The position numbers and the translations under genes were made by a program. A stretch of DNA of 64,000 nt. It comes from Aphrocallistes beatrix. Taxonomy: Eukaryota; Porifera; Hexactinellida; Sceptrulophora; Aphrocallistidae. The stretch is taken from NCBI GenBank assembly GCA_963281255.1, contig OY725488.1, forward strand, positions 12,187,524-12,251,523, in the 5' to 3' direction. The notes below the pieces were generated by a model, which worked only from the letters and a program-made list of their open reading frames with translations, did no database searches and was not told where the DNA came from. The number at the start of each line of letters is the position of its first letter. Within the stretch, counting starts at the first letter, position 1. Of this stretch, positions 9,771 through 22,061 are shown one piece after another.

Positions 9771-12379
9771 CATTACTAAATATAAGTTTGGAAGATAGGA
9801 GAATTAATAAAAACATCAACATAATGTACAGATGTACTAGCTCGAATAATTTATGGCTAAGAGTGTTGAAGAATAATATTTAGGTATCCGTGTATACAGG
9901 AGAATAGTAGCAACTAATCAACTTATGATACGTAGTAATGAATAGAATATAGTTGCAAGATACATAAATAAAAAATAATTAAAAACAAAATATCAAACCT
10001 GTGAGAAGAATTGTATTGGATTTAATGGGATCAGATTGTCTCTGTCTATCTTCTATCTCCTCTCTTCTATCTCCTCACTTCTATCTCTTCTATCTCCTCT
10101 ATCTCCTCTCTCTCCTCTCTCCTCTCTCCTCTCTCCTGCTCTCTCTCTCTCTTCCCTCTCAAAATTATTCACATCATCTACCACTTCTGTGAGCAGTCAT
10201 AGTGCAGTGAGAACAGATGTAACTAAACACAAAGTTAAGTTAGAACAAATGTCCACGAGTTATACAGTCATCATAACAGTATTTCAAAAAGATTAAAAGA
10301 TTATTGAGAATTCAATGCTCTAATACTATGTTTTTAAAATAAGGCAATTATATATCAAACTATAACCTTTGATCATAAATAATAATGATATACCGCCGAC
10401 CCACATCTCCATTGAATATCCTTTGGAGCTGAAGCAGGTCTACTATTAACAGTGAACTAAGAGAGTAACTAAATCATTCTACACTCACCTTGTCAGATCT
10501 CTAGCCATAACAAGTGACAGCAGCTGTGTCGAACAGAGGAGCGGAGTTCTCAGGAACTAATGGTGAAGAAGTGTGGCTCTTTTATTCAATCGATCAGTTG
10601 TATAGAAGTGACGCTGTAGTGGTAATGTGTCTCATCCACTTCTTAACAATTAGACGTATGAGTAGTATAACAGGAAATGCACTGACTAGACACTACTGTG
10701 ATAATTAATGATAGAGTGAGTATGAAAAGAAAAGTCAAATGTTATGGGTAAGTTATAACTAAGACGGATGTGACTAATGCAAAATGACGATAGCTAAGGA
10801 ATTCTGCAAATCTATTATTAAGACAGATCTATTATTATCGTTTATTGAATTGATCAAACATTAGTGCAAGTTTTTACTAGCTGGTCAGGATTTCCTGCTA
10901 TAACATTGCAGGCAAGTAAATGAAGAAAATATCAAATTAATTAATAATTATACCTAGATTAGCGAAAACTCGCAATATCGCGGATGTCTCCAGCCATTTT
11001 CAATGGGAAAGAGGCCATAAAGTTGTACTGCGGTCCATTTCGGTAGTCTTAGGTTAATGTTTTTCGATAGAGAGGGAAGTATGCATTGCATGCATTTTAA
11101 TATTTATATCACTTTTAGAAAACAACTGTCTAATAACTGGACTATTTTAGATCTATTACATACATGCCAACTGTCCTGTTATTACATGAAATTTCTTCAG
11201 GAAATAACCAAATATATTTCATCATAACTGTGTTGCTCACAGTACAGGGAAACAAAAGTTGACTACAACTTACTCATGGTAAATTGGCACTTCCAACATA
11301 TCGCAATGAATTTAAATTACAAGAGTTGCCATGCTTGTTATGTTTCAATTAATAATATATATCCTCTGCTAATTCTTAAGACGAACTCAAATATCCCTCA
11401 TGGGGATATCTCCGGTCATCTAGCTACCGATCGGTTTGTCGTAATCAAATTTCGACCGTTCCCTGGTGTTAGTATTACATGGCTTCTGTCCGTTGAGAGA
11501 ATTCTCGAGACTGGTCCATCTTTTTATCAAAACACCCAATATGCATCATTTTGAATGCAGTTTTGCATGTACACTATTACCGGCCAAAAGTATTGCACCA
11601 TATTGCTTTGAATCATAAGCAATACTAAAATGAGACAGATATGGACGCCAGTTAATTAATACCACCAAGATTAATGAAGTTCAACATCAATTTCGAAATA
11701 TACACACTCGAATAAATCAATCTAGAAGGTTCCTATAGATAATCCTTTCCAAAGCGAAATTACTAGTACATACAGGGCTGGGGTTGGCTAGCCGATTTTA
11801 GGGTTCGGTTATTTTGGTTTCCTCCAGGGCAGTGTTATTGAAAAATTTAGTAATTTTCATGGTCTTGAAATATACTACATATATGTTTAGAAAATAGAAA
11901 TTATATATCGTATTATCAAATTTTTAGAAGTAATATTCTTGAATTTCCTTAGAAAAAAATGAGTGTAAATATTTCGAAAATAAAGAAGATTGGTGGCGGT
12001 TTGCCGGTTAACCGAATCCAGTCATGGTACCTATATCACCTTGTGCCACTCGCCAAGTGGATCAAGGTGATACAATCGATATTAACTACCTTTAGGCATA
12101 ATTGATGATAGAAAACTAACTGAGTAGCTCGAGTGTGTAGATTTCGAATTTGATATCAGATTTTCGGTAGCTGTCTTGAGTTCAAAATTGGTAGATCTGT
12201 CGATTCCGATTGGCTAGCCCAATAAAAATTTGATTCTACGGAACTGATATAGGAAGTGTGCTTAAAGTGTCCGCATGTGCATATCATAAAAGAGAAACAG
12301 AATTTGAATTGAACTAGAACTCACATTACTAAGATATTGACAGTATCAGATACTATTAATAGACACAATTAACAACAAC
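9771..12379. other. Intergenic, simple repeat and a MITE scrap
   Basis: 10046-10165 is a CTATCTCCTCT-type pyrimidine simple repeat. Around 11585-11605 a GGCCAAAAGTATTGCACC phrase looks like a single Tc1-type terminus. The rest is AT-rich with no convincing gene. Confidence 0.5.
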
Positions 12380-12668
12380 TCATAAGTCAGACTCACTAGC
12401 AACTGTCTCTACAATAGACCTTAATTCTTCCAATTCTTTCTTCAGCTCCTTTTCCTTCCCAATTTTCTCTTTTTGATTTTTCTCCAATGGAACGCCGGAT
12501 TTCTGTTTTTCTTTTAGTTTCTGAATGTCCTTGAGTTTCTTCTCATTGAGGCGAATTAGTTTTTCAGTTGAGGATAATTCTGATGGTTTGGGAGTAGGCT
12601 TATCTTCCAACTCGAACAGGCCGGCATCTGCTAGCATTTTATTGATCTCGTCTTTCTTACCTGGAATC
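12380..12668 (-). CDS. Terminal exon, eIF2A/PYM-type C-terminal helix
   Basis: On minus, an acceptor-like tract (TTCCTATGTCTAGATTCCAG) precedes an open frame beginning (one base borrowed) -KKDEINKMLADAGLFELED and ending ..SESDL at a stop. The second half (EKLIRLNEKKLKDIQKLKEK.., then LEKNQKEKIGKEKELKKELEEL) lines up with the charged C-terminal helix shared by eIF2A and the exon-junction partner PYM, where LEKNQ-x-EKI is conserved. That helix binds ribosomes or initiation factors in those families. This is only the last ~95 residues, so the parent family is not settled; Caprin-like helices are another option. If the AG 5 bases downstream is the real acceptor, the exon is phase 0 and could splice to the exon at 22062-22217. 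Confidence 0.6.
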
Positions 12669-12716
12669 TAGACATAGGAATGTATTCCAATCACAAATAT
12701 TTAATACAGTCGACTC

Positions 12717-12850
12717 CACTTAATAGGGTCACATCGGTCAGGGGACATTTTGGCCCGATTAAGCGGAGAACCCTATTAACCTAAAATATTTTGTATTAGC
12801 TTCTATGTGTGAGAGTTATCCTGCCAAAAGCGGCCCGATTTAGTGTTGAT
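12717..12850 (+). mobile_element. Half of a TA-target MITE (GACTCCACTTAAT family)
   Basis: After TA it begins CAGTCGACTCCACTTAATAG, related to the complete MITE at 20873-21028. No matching right end was seen nearby. Confidence 0.5.
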
Positions 12851-12889
12851 ATATTTCGATCTAAAAACATGAAACCCTGCATAATGAAC

Positions 12890-13310
12890 ACAAATTTAGT
12901 ACTGAAGGCTTAATGAATAATTCGAATAATTCATAATTCATCAGCCCGAGAAGAATTATTCAAAATTGAGTTTTTTACAAGGAAATATCATAAATTATAT
13001 GAATGAATTTTTCGAATAATTCATTTTACAGGATTCTGAATTATTCGAATAATTTATAATTCCTGAATTATAAATTATTCGAATTATTCATTAATCATGA
13101 ATTAGTTAACTTCAGACCGAGACTTCCGTCTCCCATCGCGCGAGTCGTGTCAGCAGCTGCGTAGAACTATTGTGCAGATTCCTCCGATCCTGCGGCAGTC
13201 AATGCTGACAGTAGCTGGTTCGCTTATGATTGACTAATTCATGCTTGAATTATGAATTATTCGAATAATTCATAATTCTTTGCCATATTTTCATGAATTA
13301 GTCAACTTAG
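12890..13310. repeat. Cluster of AATTATTCGAATAATT palindromes
   Basis: At least five copies of a self-complementary phrase around TTCGAATAATTCATAATTC are spread over ~400 bp. They surround a short GC-richer core at about 13115-13225. The outer copies carry matching flanks (GAATTAGTTAACTT at ~13093, GAATTAGTCAACTT at ~13295). This is probably a decayed palindromic repeat element. Confidence 0.6.
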
Positions 13311-14784
13311 ATTCAGATATGAAGTATTTTAACTCTATATCGAAGTTTCAAGTATATTTTGTCTCACTTCATTTGGAAATTTCTTCAATAATTTCTTCAC
13401 ATTAAGGAGATCAAGTTCTTCTTTATACGTTGATAAAATCAACAGCGATACATTTTTTGAAACCATATAAAAATGTTTATAGTGAACACTAATGCTATAA
13501 TAATAGTGTGCATTACTTTCCTAAGTAGTTGGTGTAGATAATAAATATTAGGAGCGAAAATACTCGCCTCCTTTAGATATTATTGGGGGGGGGCAATCGC
13601 TCCCCTTGCCCCCCCAGGATCGCCGCCTATGGTAGTATCATATATACATAAGTCATAGGCGCCGGAGCCGGACCAATGCTTACGCCAAGTTACTTCATAG
13701 TCACATTAGTGCTTACAATCGAAGGGTTGATAGGATTTAATGTATGAACTTTTATATTTTGTCATTTTATCGAGAAGTATATACTAATTTCGATTAATCT
13801 GAGCATATTATACAATAGAAGTTGTCAGTTTCAAGGGACAAAGCCCCTGGACCCCACTGGGGGGCATACAGCACCCCTCCCCCAGAACCCAGCTGGGTGC
13901 TATATCCCCCTCAGCCACTAAAATCCTTGGTTATGCCGAATCAATGCGAAATGCTTCCGACGCACCTGTAAGTGATACACTGATAATATCGAATTTTAAA
14001 GGAACATCAGTTGATGAAATTTGATAATATTGGATGCTGCACACAAACATCATAAAAGGATCCGCGAAATTTGTTTAATTTCTTACAATCGCACGTACGG
14101 ACATACATGCATACAAACATATGGAGCTTGTGCGCGGTTCACGCCATAAGGGCAACACACTATAGGAGCTACACTAAAAATGACTGGTCGAGTATATTAA
14201 TTAAAAACATGTTCTTTCCTGCGGTTGGCAAAATGATTTTTTTCTATTTATAGTCAGACCCCAAACTTGTATGGCTTCCCCGCCTAAAATGGCTTAAACA
14301 GGAAATGATGCTACAAAACACCTCGCCAAGCGAGGGGCAATACTACAATATCCTATCATCTATTTTACTTATGCCTGATTAATTGTTCTTGAGTGTGCCA
14401 AATCAAACAATCGATTTTACTTTGTGGTAATTTTCGTTATTCCATATCAATCGATCGACTTAATTAAAATACAAATTTGCAATGTGCCAGTTGAGTTGTT
14501 CGTGCCAGATCGAATATCAATATTACTTTGTTCTGGTAATTTTATATTATAATTAGTTTGTTAATTCCACATCAATTCATCTCCTCACTTTCACTCTAAT
14601 TTTGCTTTGTGCCAAATCATACAATCGATTACATTTCCAATATACTTGAGGGTATGGGTGGCTTGCCTTCATAAATGTACTCGATACTACTGGTGAGGCC
14701 TTTTCAGGGTCGGTGCCACGGTTTTAGAAGTGGTCCTGCTGACCCGGACCAACTGCACCGGTGACGTCAGCATTTTAGCTCGCG
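13311..14784. other. Intergenic with G/C-run repeats
   Basis: 13580-13645 and 13840-13915 hold GGGGGG/CCCCCC-containing phrases of the GGCGCC...GGGGGGCT type, also seen inside the MITE at 22939-23273. Around 14380-14640 there are several TGTGCCAAATC-like phrases spaced 100-130 bases apart. No gene seen. Confidence 0.45.
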
Positions 14785-15082
14785 GTGGTTGATAAATCCC
14801 GGCATTGACATGGGGCCATTCTATTAATAACAGGGACACCAAAAGGTTTCCCCGCCCAACACGACTTAATCTAAAATGATTGAGCAAAATCCATGTGAAT
14901 TTGATAGGTTAAATAGTATCAAAATATGTGTATTCATACATATTTTGATACTATTTAACCTCAAATGTATTATGGATTTTGCTCACTCATTTCCGATTAA
15001 GTCGTGTTGGGCGGGGAAACCTTATGGGGTCCCTGTCATAAATAGAATGGCCCCATGTCAATGCCGGAATTTATTAACCACG
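14785..15082. repeat. Foldback (palindromic) element
   Basis: Two inverted arms of about 135 bp meet near 14930-14940, where TATTTTGATACTATTTAACC mirrors the left side. Each arm holds GGGGCCATTCTATT and CCCGCCCAACACGACTTAAT. Single-arm relatives occur at 23830-23915, ~43710-43745 and ~14270-14300, so it belongs to a dispersed family. Confidence 0.75.
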
Positions 15083-15339
15083 TAATTGAAATTGTACAGT
15101 TGAAACCAGTTTTTCTTATACTGGGTTATCCTCACTATCGGGTTTTTCTCACTTCAGTTCATTCTTACTATTTTGTTTTGAATAGAAATTGTATGAAAAT
15201 ATACTTTTATTTACAGGGAATTTGAAGGGGCCATAGATTATATGTCGATAAAAATGTAACATGTTGTGATTCTTACTTTTATATTTCATATATTTTAAGA
15301 TCTTAAATCCTGAAAACCAACAAATGCGCAACTTTGTCT

Positions 15340-15830
15340 CACAAGGGTTACATAATGATAATGTCATAACACAGTGATGAGTATCATTTTTTGCTAAGAG
15401 TTGTACCGTATGTGAGATATATTAATATATAGATTAATTTTTAAGCCTTCTATCACCGAAAATGGCTGAGTTATAGTCGAATAATTGAGAATTTTATTTA
15501 TAAAAAGGTGGCAATGACGTCATAATTCTATGATGAGTCCCTCTGAACTTACTGGAGCCATAGCCAAAAGACTCCCTCATGCCAAAAATCAGCTTTCTGC
15601 GCCTGGCAGATTCTTCAATCAATTCGTTACATATATACATATATATATATATATAACGAATTGATTGAAGAAACTGCCGGTCCTAGAAAGCTAATTTTTG
15701 GCATGTGGGAGTCTTTGGGCTATGGCTCCAGTAAGTTCTGAGCTCAGAGGAAAATGTCGACTCATCATGGAATTATGACGTCATTGTCACATTTTTAAAA
15801 GTTAAGCAATACAGTTATTCGAGCGTTAAA
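15340..15830. mobile_element. Head-to-head pair of Helitron-like pieces
   Basis: 15355-15655 on minus and 15653-15830 on plus carry the same sequence found at 2556-2860 and 36700-37090. It includes GGCATGTGGGAGTCTTTTGG and GACGTCATTGTCACATTTTT. They meet at a TATATA tract (15634-15650). The GC-rich 3' ends are missing on both sides. Confidence 0.6.
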
Positions 15831-16126
15831 ATCTATATGTACTCACTAAACACATATGGATCATTAATTTAATTCTGTTTAAAGTTGTCTAGTTAACAAA
15901 AATAGTATTAGTTCTCAAAACTTTTTAGTCCACCCTTGTACATTGTTGAAGAACCTGGATCATTTCTTACTCCGAATCGAAATACATAATTTAAGGGAGA
16001 ATTGCCATGTGGTAGGGCTTTTAACTTTGATACTCCACTCTATCTAATTAGGAAGCCCTGGGACTCTAAGAAAACAACAACATAATACATGTATAGGAAA
16101 TTTACTCTGCTAAGATTTCAATTTAG

Positions 16127-16134
16127 TATAAATA
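16127..16134 (+). promoter_or_regulatory. TATA-like box upstream of the receptor gene
   Basis: TATAAATA lies 38 bases before the ATG at 16173. If used, the 5' UTR would be very short. It is a weak call because the region is AT-rich. Confidence 0.3.
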
Positions 16135-16172
16135 AGATGAATAGTAGACCAAAAAGTTAAGAAACTTTCAAC

Positions 16173-18556
16173 ATGAAACTTCAACTTCAAGTTATAGCCA
16201 TATTCTTATGCTATACACTATGCTTTACTAACTGTAAGAAAGTCATTAAAATGTTGGGATTCCATCCATTCCTTCCCACAACCACAAATTATCCTGGATT
16301 AGCAGACATTGCCCTCGAAGAAATAAACGCTAATGAGACTATCCTACATAATTATACTTTGGAAATTGAATGGAAAGAGACCAATTGTAACGACACAGTT
16401 GTTTTTGAGCATCTTATAGACTTCATATGGGAAAGTTTCTATAATGATATGTATTACCCAATCGTGTTCGGATTGCCCTGTTTAGACTCTATCCAAGATA
16501 ATATTGAAGGAATAATTATTTACAACATGTTGTTGTTCACTTTCAGTGAATTCATTCCCATGATTTCTCTCCCCACTTATTATCCTGAAGATTACCGTAA
16601 CTATAACAGTTCCATAAATGGATTTCCAACGCGTCTAACTGCAGCCCTGGGTCAGATTCAATTCATTCAAAATCACGATTGGAATCGAGTGGCTATAGTT
16701 AACTCGGATGATCATTTTTTAGTAGAGCTAGGTTACCAATTAAGGGAGGCTTTGAACTTGTTAAAAGTTGAAAACATTCTGGAAACCTTATTGCGCATTT
16801 CCGACGAAGAAAAACGAAATAAACGAATCGATGACGCTATTGATACAATAGTGAAAGCTGGATATAGAATCATACTCTTCAACGCCTTTGATGATACCAT
16901 ATATGGTTTTTATTGTCGTCTGAGTCAAAGAATAGATCATTATAGAAAATTCACATTCATTGTCCAGAATATTAATCCGAATAGTTGGCCGAATTCTACA
17001 AAATGTCCACCGGATACACTTCAAGAGCTGTTAAATCGCACGTTTGGATTCCTTCAATATCCTCGAGTTAAAGATTTTGTCTCTGCGATTCAAAATAAAA
17101 ATTCACGTCATTCAAACTTTGTCTCGACTATAGATACACTGCATAATCAATATCCATATAATTCTGAATTATGGGATGTAATGGGTCTCTACATGTACGA
17201 TGGGATGTGGGCATTAGCATTAGCCTTAGATCAAACCTTTAATGAAGGATATACGCCGGATGGATATTATTACCACTATGAACTTCCTTATTCCCTCAGT
17301 CGTAACATTCGCAAACAACAGTTTGAGGGTATAACAGGCAAAGTTGATTTTGAAAATGGTTTGCGAGAAACACATTAAACACAGGTCGTAAAGTATTCAT
17401 TAACGGAAACACACTTTTGTGGAACATATGATAACTTGCCATTAAACCTTTCTCAAGTAAAAAAGCTAACAAAAGCTAGTTTAGATAAAACTTTGTTCCC
17501 AAATTGTGAAGTTGAATCATCGGACGGAATCGAAAATAAATACTCTCACATATCCATCTTCATCCTAGCCGCATTGTCAGCATTCGCAGTAGTAGTGTAC
17601 ATCGTCATTCTCATCATAATCATCGCAGTCGCAGTTTACAAAAAGTATCCTCCTGCCACATGCTCGGAACCCTACATGAATATCTTCCTTCTCAGCGCAA
17701 ACCTGCCTCTCCTTGTGTTCGCGGTTCTTCTCACTATTGACGGGAAATTCGCACACTTCGAATCGAATGCACCTGAATGCAGTCTCTATTGTCATGTCCT
17801 TGTCTGGCTAGCAAGTGTGACTTGTAGCTTGATTTTGGGTGGAGTGTTGGCTAAAGCGTTGAAGTTGTATGCAGTGTGGGTGTTGAACCGATTTGATAAG
17901 AAAACCAGAAAATTTCTCCGATTCCGTTTCCTCGTGCTCCTCCCTATCCTCCTCGCCTCCATAGACACGCTGGCGATAGCATTGTGGGGAATCTTTCAGC
18001 CAATTCAATATGAGTCATACACTATTAGCTCCCCCCTGATATTGTTGATCCTCCTTTTTACCGATTAGCATTCTGTATTTTTAGTCCCGATCCACCCCTA
18101 TTCATTCTACTTCTTATCAAGTTAGCTCTGATCATTGTTTCCATTTTTCTCTCTTACCATTTGCGAAATATCACACACAAATCACAGCGCTACACCTTCA
18201 TCATAAGCTTCATCATGTACAACGTGTTATTCTCTTCCATTTTCATTGTGGTTATACTTGGATTCGTAAATCATTTCGACACAAAGATAGTATTGGCCTC
18301 ATTCATGTCCATACTGACTGCTACCATTACCACATCAATCATTGGTATCCCTATTTTGTACTATCTGTACAAAGATCCTAACGGTAAAACACTCTTCAAT
18401 GTGAATAATATGAAAGAATTTCATGAGAATGACGCTCTCCTACATAAACGCATTCAAGCCTTAGAAAAAGACCTCCAAATATTGAGTACTAGTAATCAAT
18501 CAGCCATTAATAATAGTTCTCAGGATTTTGGAACCTATTCCAAATTAGTTAGCTAA
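16173..18556 (+). pseudogene. GABA-B-like class C GPCR, intronless, frame broken
   Basis: A plasma-membrane receptor with a Venus-flytrap ectodomain and seven membrane helices. Residues 1-21 are a signal peptide (MKLQLQVIAIFLCYTLCFTN). The next ~370 residues match the GABA-B/ANF-receptor ligand domain (FPTRLTAALGQIQFIQNHDWNRVAIV is characteristic). 17436-18060 gives TM1-TM5, with a Cys before TM3 and an SANLPLLVF-type TM2. 18060-18556 gives the rest of TM5, then TM6 and TM7 (TATITTSIIGIPILYYLYKDPNG), and a charged tail with a short coil (HKRIQALEKDL), as in GABA-B receptors. The frame shifts near 17370, near 17422 and near 18055 (beside a run of five T), with no intron-like joints. It is either a young pseudogene or an intact gene with indel errors in the assembly. 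The clean domain order favours recent loss or error. Confidence 0.85.
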
Positions 18557-18976
18557 TAGGGAACTATTGTAGCAGTCCTGAGTGTTTACGTATCGTTTCT
18601 AATAAGTAGAGAGAAGCCTGACTGTTAATTAATAGTGTCTTTCATTCTTAACTAAATTATATATCCCACTTTAGATAATATTCGTGTTATTTCTTAGTAA
18701 AGAAACTCAACTACCTTGACATCTTGAAAGTCACAAGTTCTTTAAAAAGCACGAAATTTAAAAACAATCCAAAAAAATGAACGAATTTTTGTAGAATACC
18801 ATCCCTGTATTATATATGTTTGCACTGTTTCTCTATGTTTATATATTCCTTTATGTGTTTAACTATTCTTGTTTTGATTTGCTAAAATATTAAATTTCCT
18901 GAATATTGTCAAATAGTGAATTTGAAATATAATGGCTTACTGTAATACTCCAACTTAAATTTTTGATATCAACGTA
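18557..18976. other. 3' flank of the receptor gene
   Basis: AT-rich; no gene. It presumably contains the receptor 3' UTR, but no clear AATAAA followed by a GT-rich site was picked out. Confidence 0.4.
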
Positions 18977-19150
18977 TAGTTAGGGTCGCTTATTATATAA
19001 TTATTAACCAACAGGAGACCAAAAATTTTTTATAATAGGACTTCATATTAAGCAAACTCGACTTAATATTATCCGATGTAAACAATAAATTGGGGCCGGA
19101 AGATTAGCTCACAATAAACGAATGTTCATAATAATATGCGACCCTGACTG
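18977..19150. mobile_element. TA-target MITE (CAGTCAGGGTCGC family)
   Basis: Termini TAGTTAGGGTCGCTTATTAT and GCGACCCTGACTG with TA at 18975-18976 and 19151-19152. The interior shares AACGAATGTTCAT with the copies at 22939 and 28943. Confidence 0.75.
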
Positions 19151-19274
19151 TATACGTATAACCTACATTATAAAAAGGCCTGCTCGCTCTTATCAAAATT
19201 AACCATGAATGCCATCGAAGGCCGAAGAAATTATATATGAAAATTCTAAAATTAACCATAACCATACAGACAGA

Positions 19275-19421
19275 AGCGTAGCCAGGGTGCGGCACATGGG
19301 GCCTAGGCCGCAACCTCAAAGGCTGTGCCCACTAAAATTTCACAAATTAGCATTGGGTGCCGCAACCCTCTCACGGAATAGCCTGGAATTGCCGCACCCT
19401 TAAATTGTGCTGGCTACGCCT
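19275..19421. mobile_element. Short MITE with GCGTAGCCAG termini
   Basis: Inverted ends AGCGTAGCCAG...CTGGCTACGCCT enclose a GC-richer core. The target duplication is unclear, so the superfamily is not assigned. Confidence 0.6.
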
Positions 19422-19464
19422 TTGCATACAGATAAGACATTAAGACTGTATTACTAGCATATAC

Positions 19465-19800
19465 AAGGGCCATGCTAAAAGTTTCCGGATTCAAGCAGAA
19501 TAATAACCCTACACTTTGATCTATGTTTTTATATTTTTCAAAGTATATTCCATTACAATCTATGCACTTTCGCATCCTTTCAAACCATTTTTGAATACCT
19601 CCCCCACTCATCCTTGTCGATGTTCGAGATCGCCTCAAAATAAACATCCATGGTCTCTTCATTGCTTGAAAAGTGTCTCCCTTTGAGCATGCCTTTGGCT
19701 TTGAACTTTTGGCATGGCCTTCGTATAAAAATGGAACCAAAAGACACATATCTGTTGCAAGAAATTGCAATTGATTAGTCATCATATTATTATGCAATAG
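19465..19800 (-). pseudogene. mariner-like transposase 3' fragment
   Basis: On minus the frame reads GGIQKWFERMRKCIDCNGIYFEK, the pattern at the C-terminus of mariner transposases (G-I-x2-L-x2-RW-x-KC-x5-G-x-YFE). It is followed after ~60 bases by a plausible terminus (TTTTAGCATGGCCC). The catalytic part is absent. Confidence 0.5.
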
Positions 19801-20872
19801 TCATATTTACCCTAGAAACTTGCTCCTCCGTGGATCTGCCACTGATCTGCGGGAGGGAGCGTCATTTGTTAGAATTTTGAAGTTGTCATTTATTAGATTA
19901 TCTCAACTGTCACTTGTTAGAATCGTTTTCTAGACTACTGTCACTGTGTTACACTTTTGTTACACCCTGTTAGTCCAAATTTGGTGCAATTTGGTCCAAC
20001 GAATTTCCAGGAGCGAGCAGACGAACGTACGGATGGACGTCGGACGCCGATCATGACTCAAGGCATCTCCTATACTCGGAGCTGCACTAAACAGGTGGTA
20101 TATCCATGGTCTTACCAGCCGCAACGCTTCCCACGACCATGCAGTATGTGCTATAACTCACGGCCTTTTACAAACTGTGAGTGTGTCAGACCAGAGATAG
20201 AAATAAACATTTGGATAAAACAACAAAATCGAATACTCAACCTTTTCAGAGATCCCCAATATTTAATATATTGGGTCCACAGGATTCCAAATCTTGTATT
20301 ACTATTAATATGAGGGGTGCACAGAATATAAGAGAATTGCTATAGTATCCACAGCCAAAAAAGGTTGAAAACCGATGGATTAGAATACATAATAGAGTGT
20401 CTCTTATCATCAATTTCTCTCATCGCAGGATTCCCATTAGCTAGCTTCAAGTCCCAATCATAGCTATAATCTTAATATCGCTATCGTAGACTCAGGATTG
20501 AGAAGGTCATTTTGTGCAAATCATATAATGGATAATAGAATATAATAGACTTCGACAAATTAATGTTAGGACCATGGCCCTACCTTCCCAACCGGAACCT
20601 AAGCTTATGCAAGGCCATAGGCACCAGGTCCAGGTGTGAAGTGGTCCGGTTGAGACTAAAAAGTGGTCAGGTCGAACAAGTCCGATCGTACAAAATGGTC
20701 TCTTTTGAGGCTAAATAGGTCAAAAGTGGTCAGATTGAAATCGGACCAACCGGACCGATGGCTACGGCCCTGCTATGTATCGTTTCCAAATACACAATAC
20801 ATAATCCGAAGGGCAAAAAGAGAGATTACTATCCACGCTATGCTTTTGAATTCATATTTATAATATTACATA
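19801..20872. other. Repeat-rich intergenic stretch, no gene
   Basis: ~19955-20060 has CCAATTTGGTCC...GAACGTACGGATGGACGTCGG, a phrase type common at the ends of invertebrate interspersed repeats. ~20565-20775 has repeated GGTCCGGTTG / AGTGGTC phrases and inverted GGCCATAG/GGCCCTG pieces, probably a decayed element. No coding frame is supported. Confidence 0.45.
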
Positions 20873-21028
20873 CAGTTGACTCCGCTTAATCGGGACAACC
20901 GCTAAAAATGGGACGAAGTCTCCAGGAACAGAATCACCCCTATCTATAGAAGCTAATATTAATTTTCATCGGTTAATCAGGACCAAAAAATCGGGGACCC
21001 ATGTGTCCCAATTAAGCGGAGTCGACTG
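20873..21028. mobile_element. TA-target MITE, complete
   Basis: 156 bp, TA at 20871-20872 and 21029-21030. Terminal inverted repeats are CAGTTGACTCCGCTTAATCG and its near-complement. Related to the half-copy at 12717. Confidence 0.85.
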
Positions 21029-21048
21029 TATTTCAATAAGGTCGGGAT

Positions 21049-21395
21049 CAGAGTTACGACGGTCCCACACGGACCGTTGGCCCCAGTCCGGTCCGGTTTG
21101 ATATACCGGTCCCATTCGGTTTGAAACTGTCCTTTTCTTAGTGAGTCACATATTTAAAATAGAATGCGAAAATTGATTTACCCCTAAATATTTTGTCAAG
21201 AATAGCTCCAATTACTGTAATATTGGTTTTGCTATATACAAATTTGAATGAGTCATAACGTTAAACCTCAACATAAACTATTTTGATTTTGAATGTCAAG
21301 AATAAGAGGTCTGTCCGGTCCTATCTGGTCTGGACTAGTCCCTAACACACAAGTACCGGTTCGGTCCGTAATTATTATGAACCATAGCAACTCTG
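21049..21395. mobile_element. hAT MITE with perfect 8-bp duplication
   Basis: 347 bp beginning CAGAGTTACGACGGTCC and ending GGACCG...GCAACTCTG. GTCGGGAT is repeated exactly at 21041-21048 and 21396-21403. The CAG start and 8-bp duplication fit hAT. Confidence 0.9.
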
Positions 21396-21724
21396 GTCGG
21401 GATACATCGTTAAAAAGAATTCAGAATGGAATAATAATCTTATTATTCTAACATGATGAGTTTATCATCGATAATTTAGTGTTATTTCACTGATCGGAAC
21501 AAATGGACTAATCCGAACGATTTTTATATCATTAGTACAACAGAGATGTTCGGATTAGTGAGGATGTACGTGTCAGCACCACTGACAAGCGGATTTGAAG
21601 AGAAGGCAGGGCCATAGCCTAGGAAATGGATTGGTAGGGCTATGGCCTGGTAATTATCAACCCGAGTGGAGCATACGACTATGAAAGGTAATGTTACAAC
21701 AGACCCGGAGGAAGCAAATTAAAG

Positions 21725-22012
21725 TTAGTACGGCAAAAATTATATTTGAAAAAAGTTGTACGGAAAATTATGTACCGCAGACATACCAAATTTACGGAAT
21801 AGAACCATTCCTGGAAATCTGAGAACATAATTTACGGAACTTGACGAAACGGTTCCGGGATTATAAATACCTAATTTCTGTAAATTAGGCATTTACAATA
21901 TCCGGAATGGAATATTACGGAAAATATGCATTTAAAAGTTCCGTAAATAGGTATTCAGATTTCCCGGAATGGTTCCGTTCCGTTCCGTAAATTGGGTATG
22001 TCCCGTACCACT
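21725..22012. repeat. Palindromic TTACGGAA repeat, copy 1
   Basis: Inverted arms built from TTTACGGAA and GGAATGG units, with ACATACC at one end and GGTATGT at the other. A shorter relative is at 22385-22560. The two copies bracket the exon at 22062-22217. Confidence 0.6.
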
Positions 22013-22061
22013 TCCACCGAGCCTGTTCTATTAGAGAATCTGACTTTGTGAGAATACTTAC

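Noticed and set aside
10001-10296. Leu/Ser-rich frames
   Set aside because: Translation of a CTCCTCT-type simple repeat.
20040-20180. Possible tRNA or small RNA near the GGACGTCGGACGCCG phrase
   Set aside because: No cloverleaf, no A/B box pair at proper spacing; looks like the GC-rich end of an interspersed repeat.
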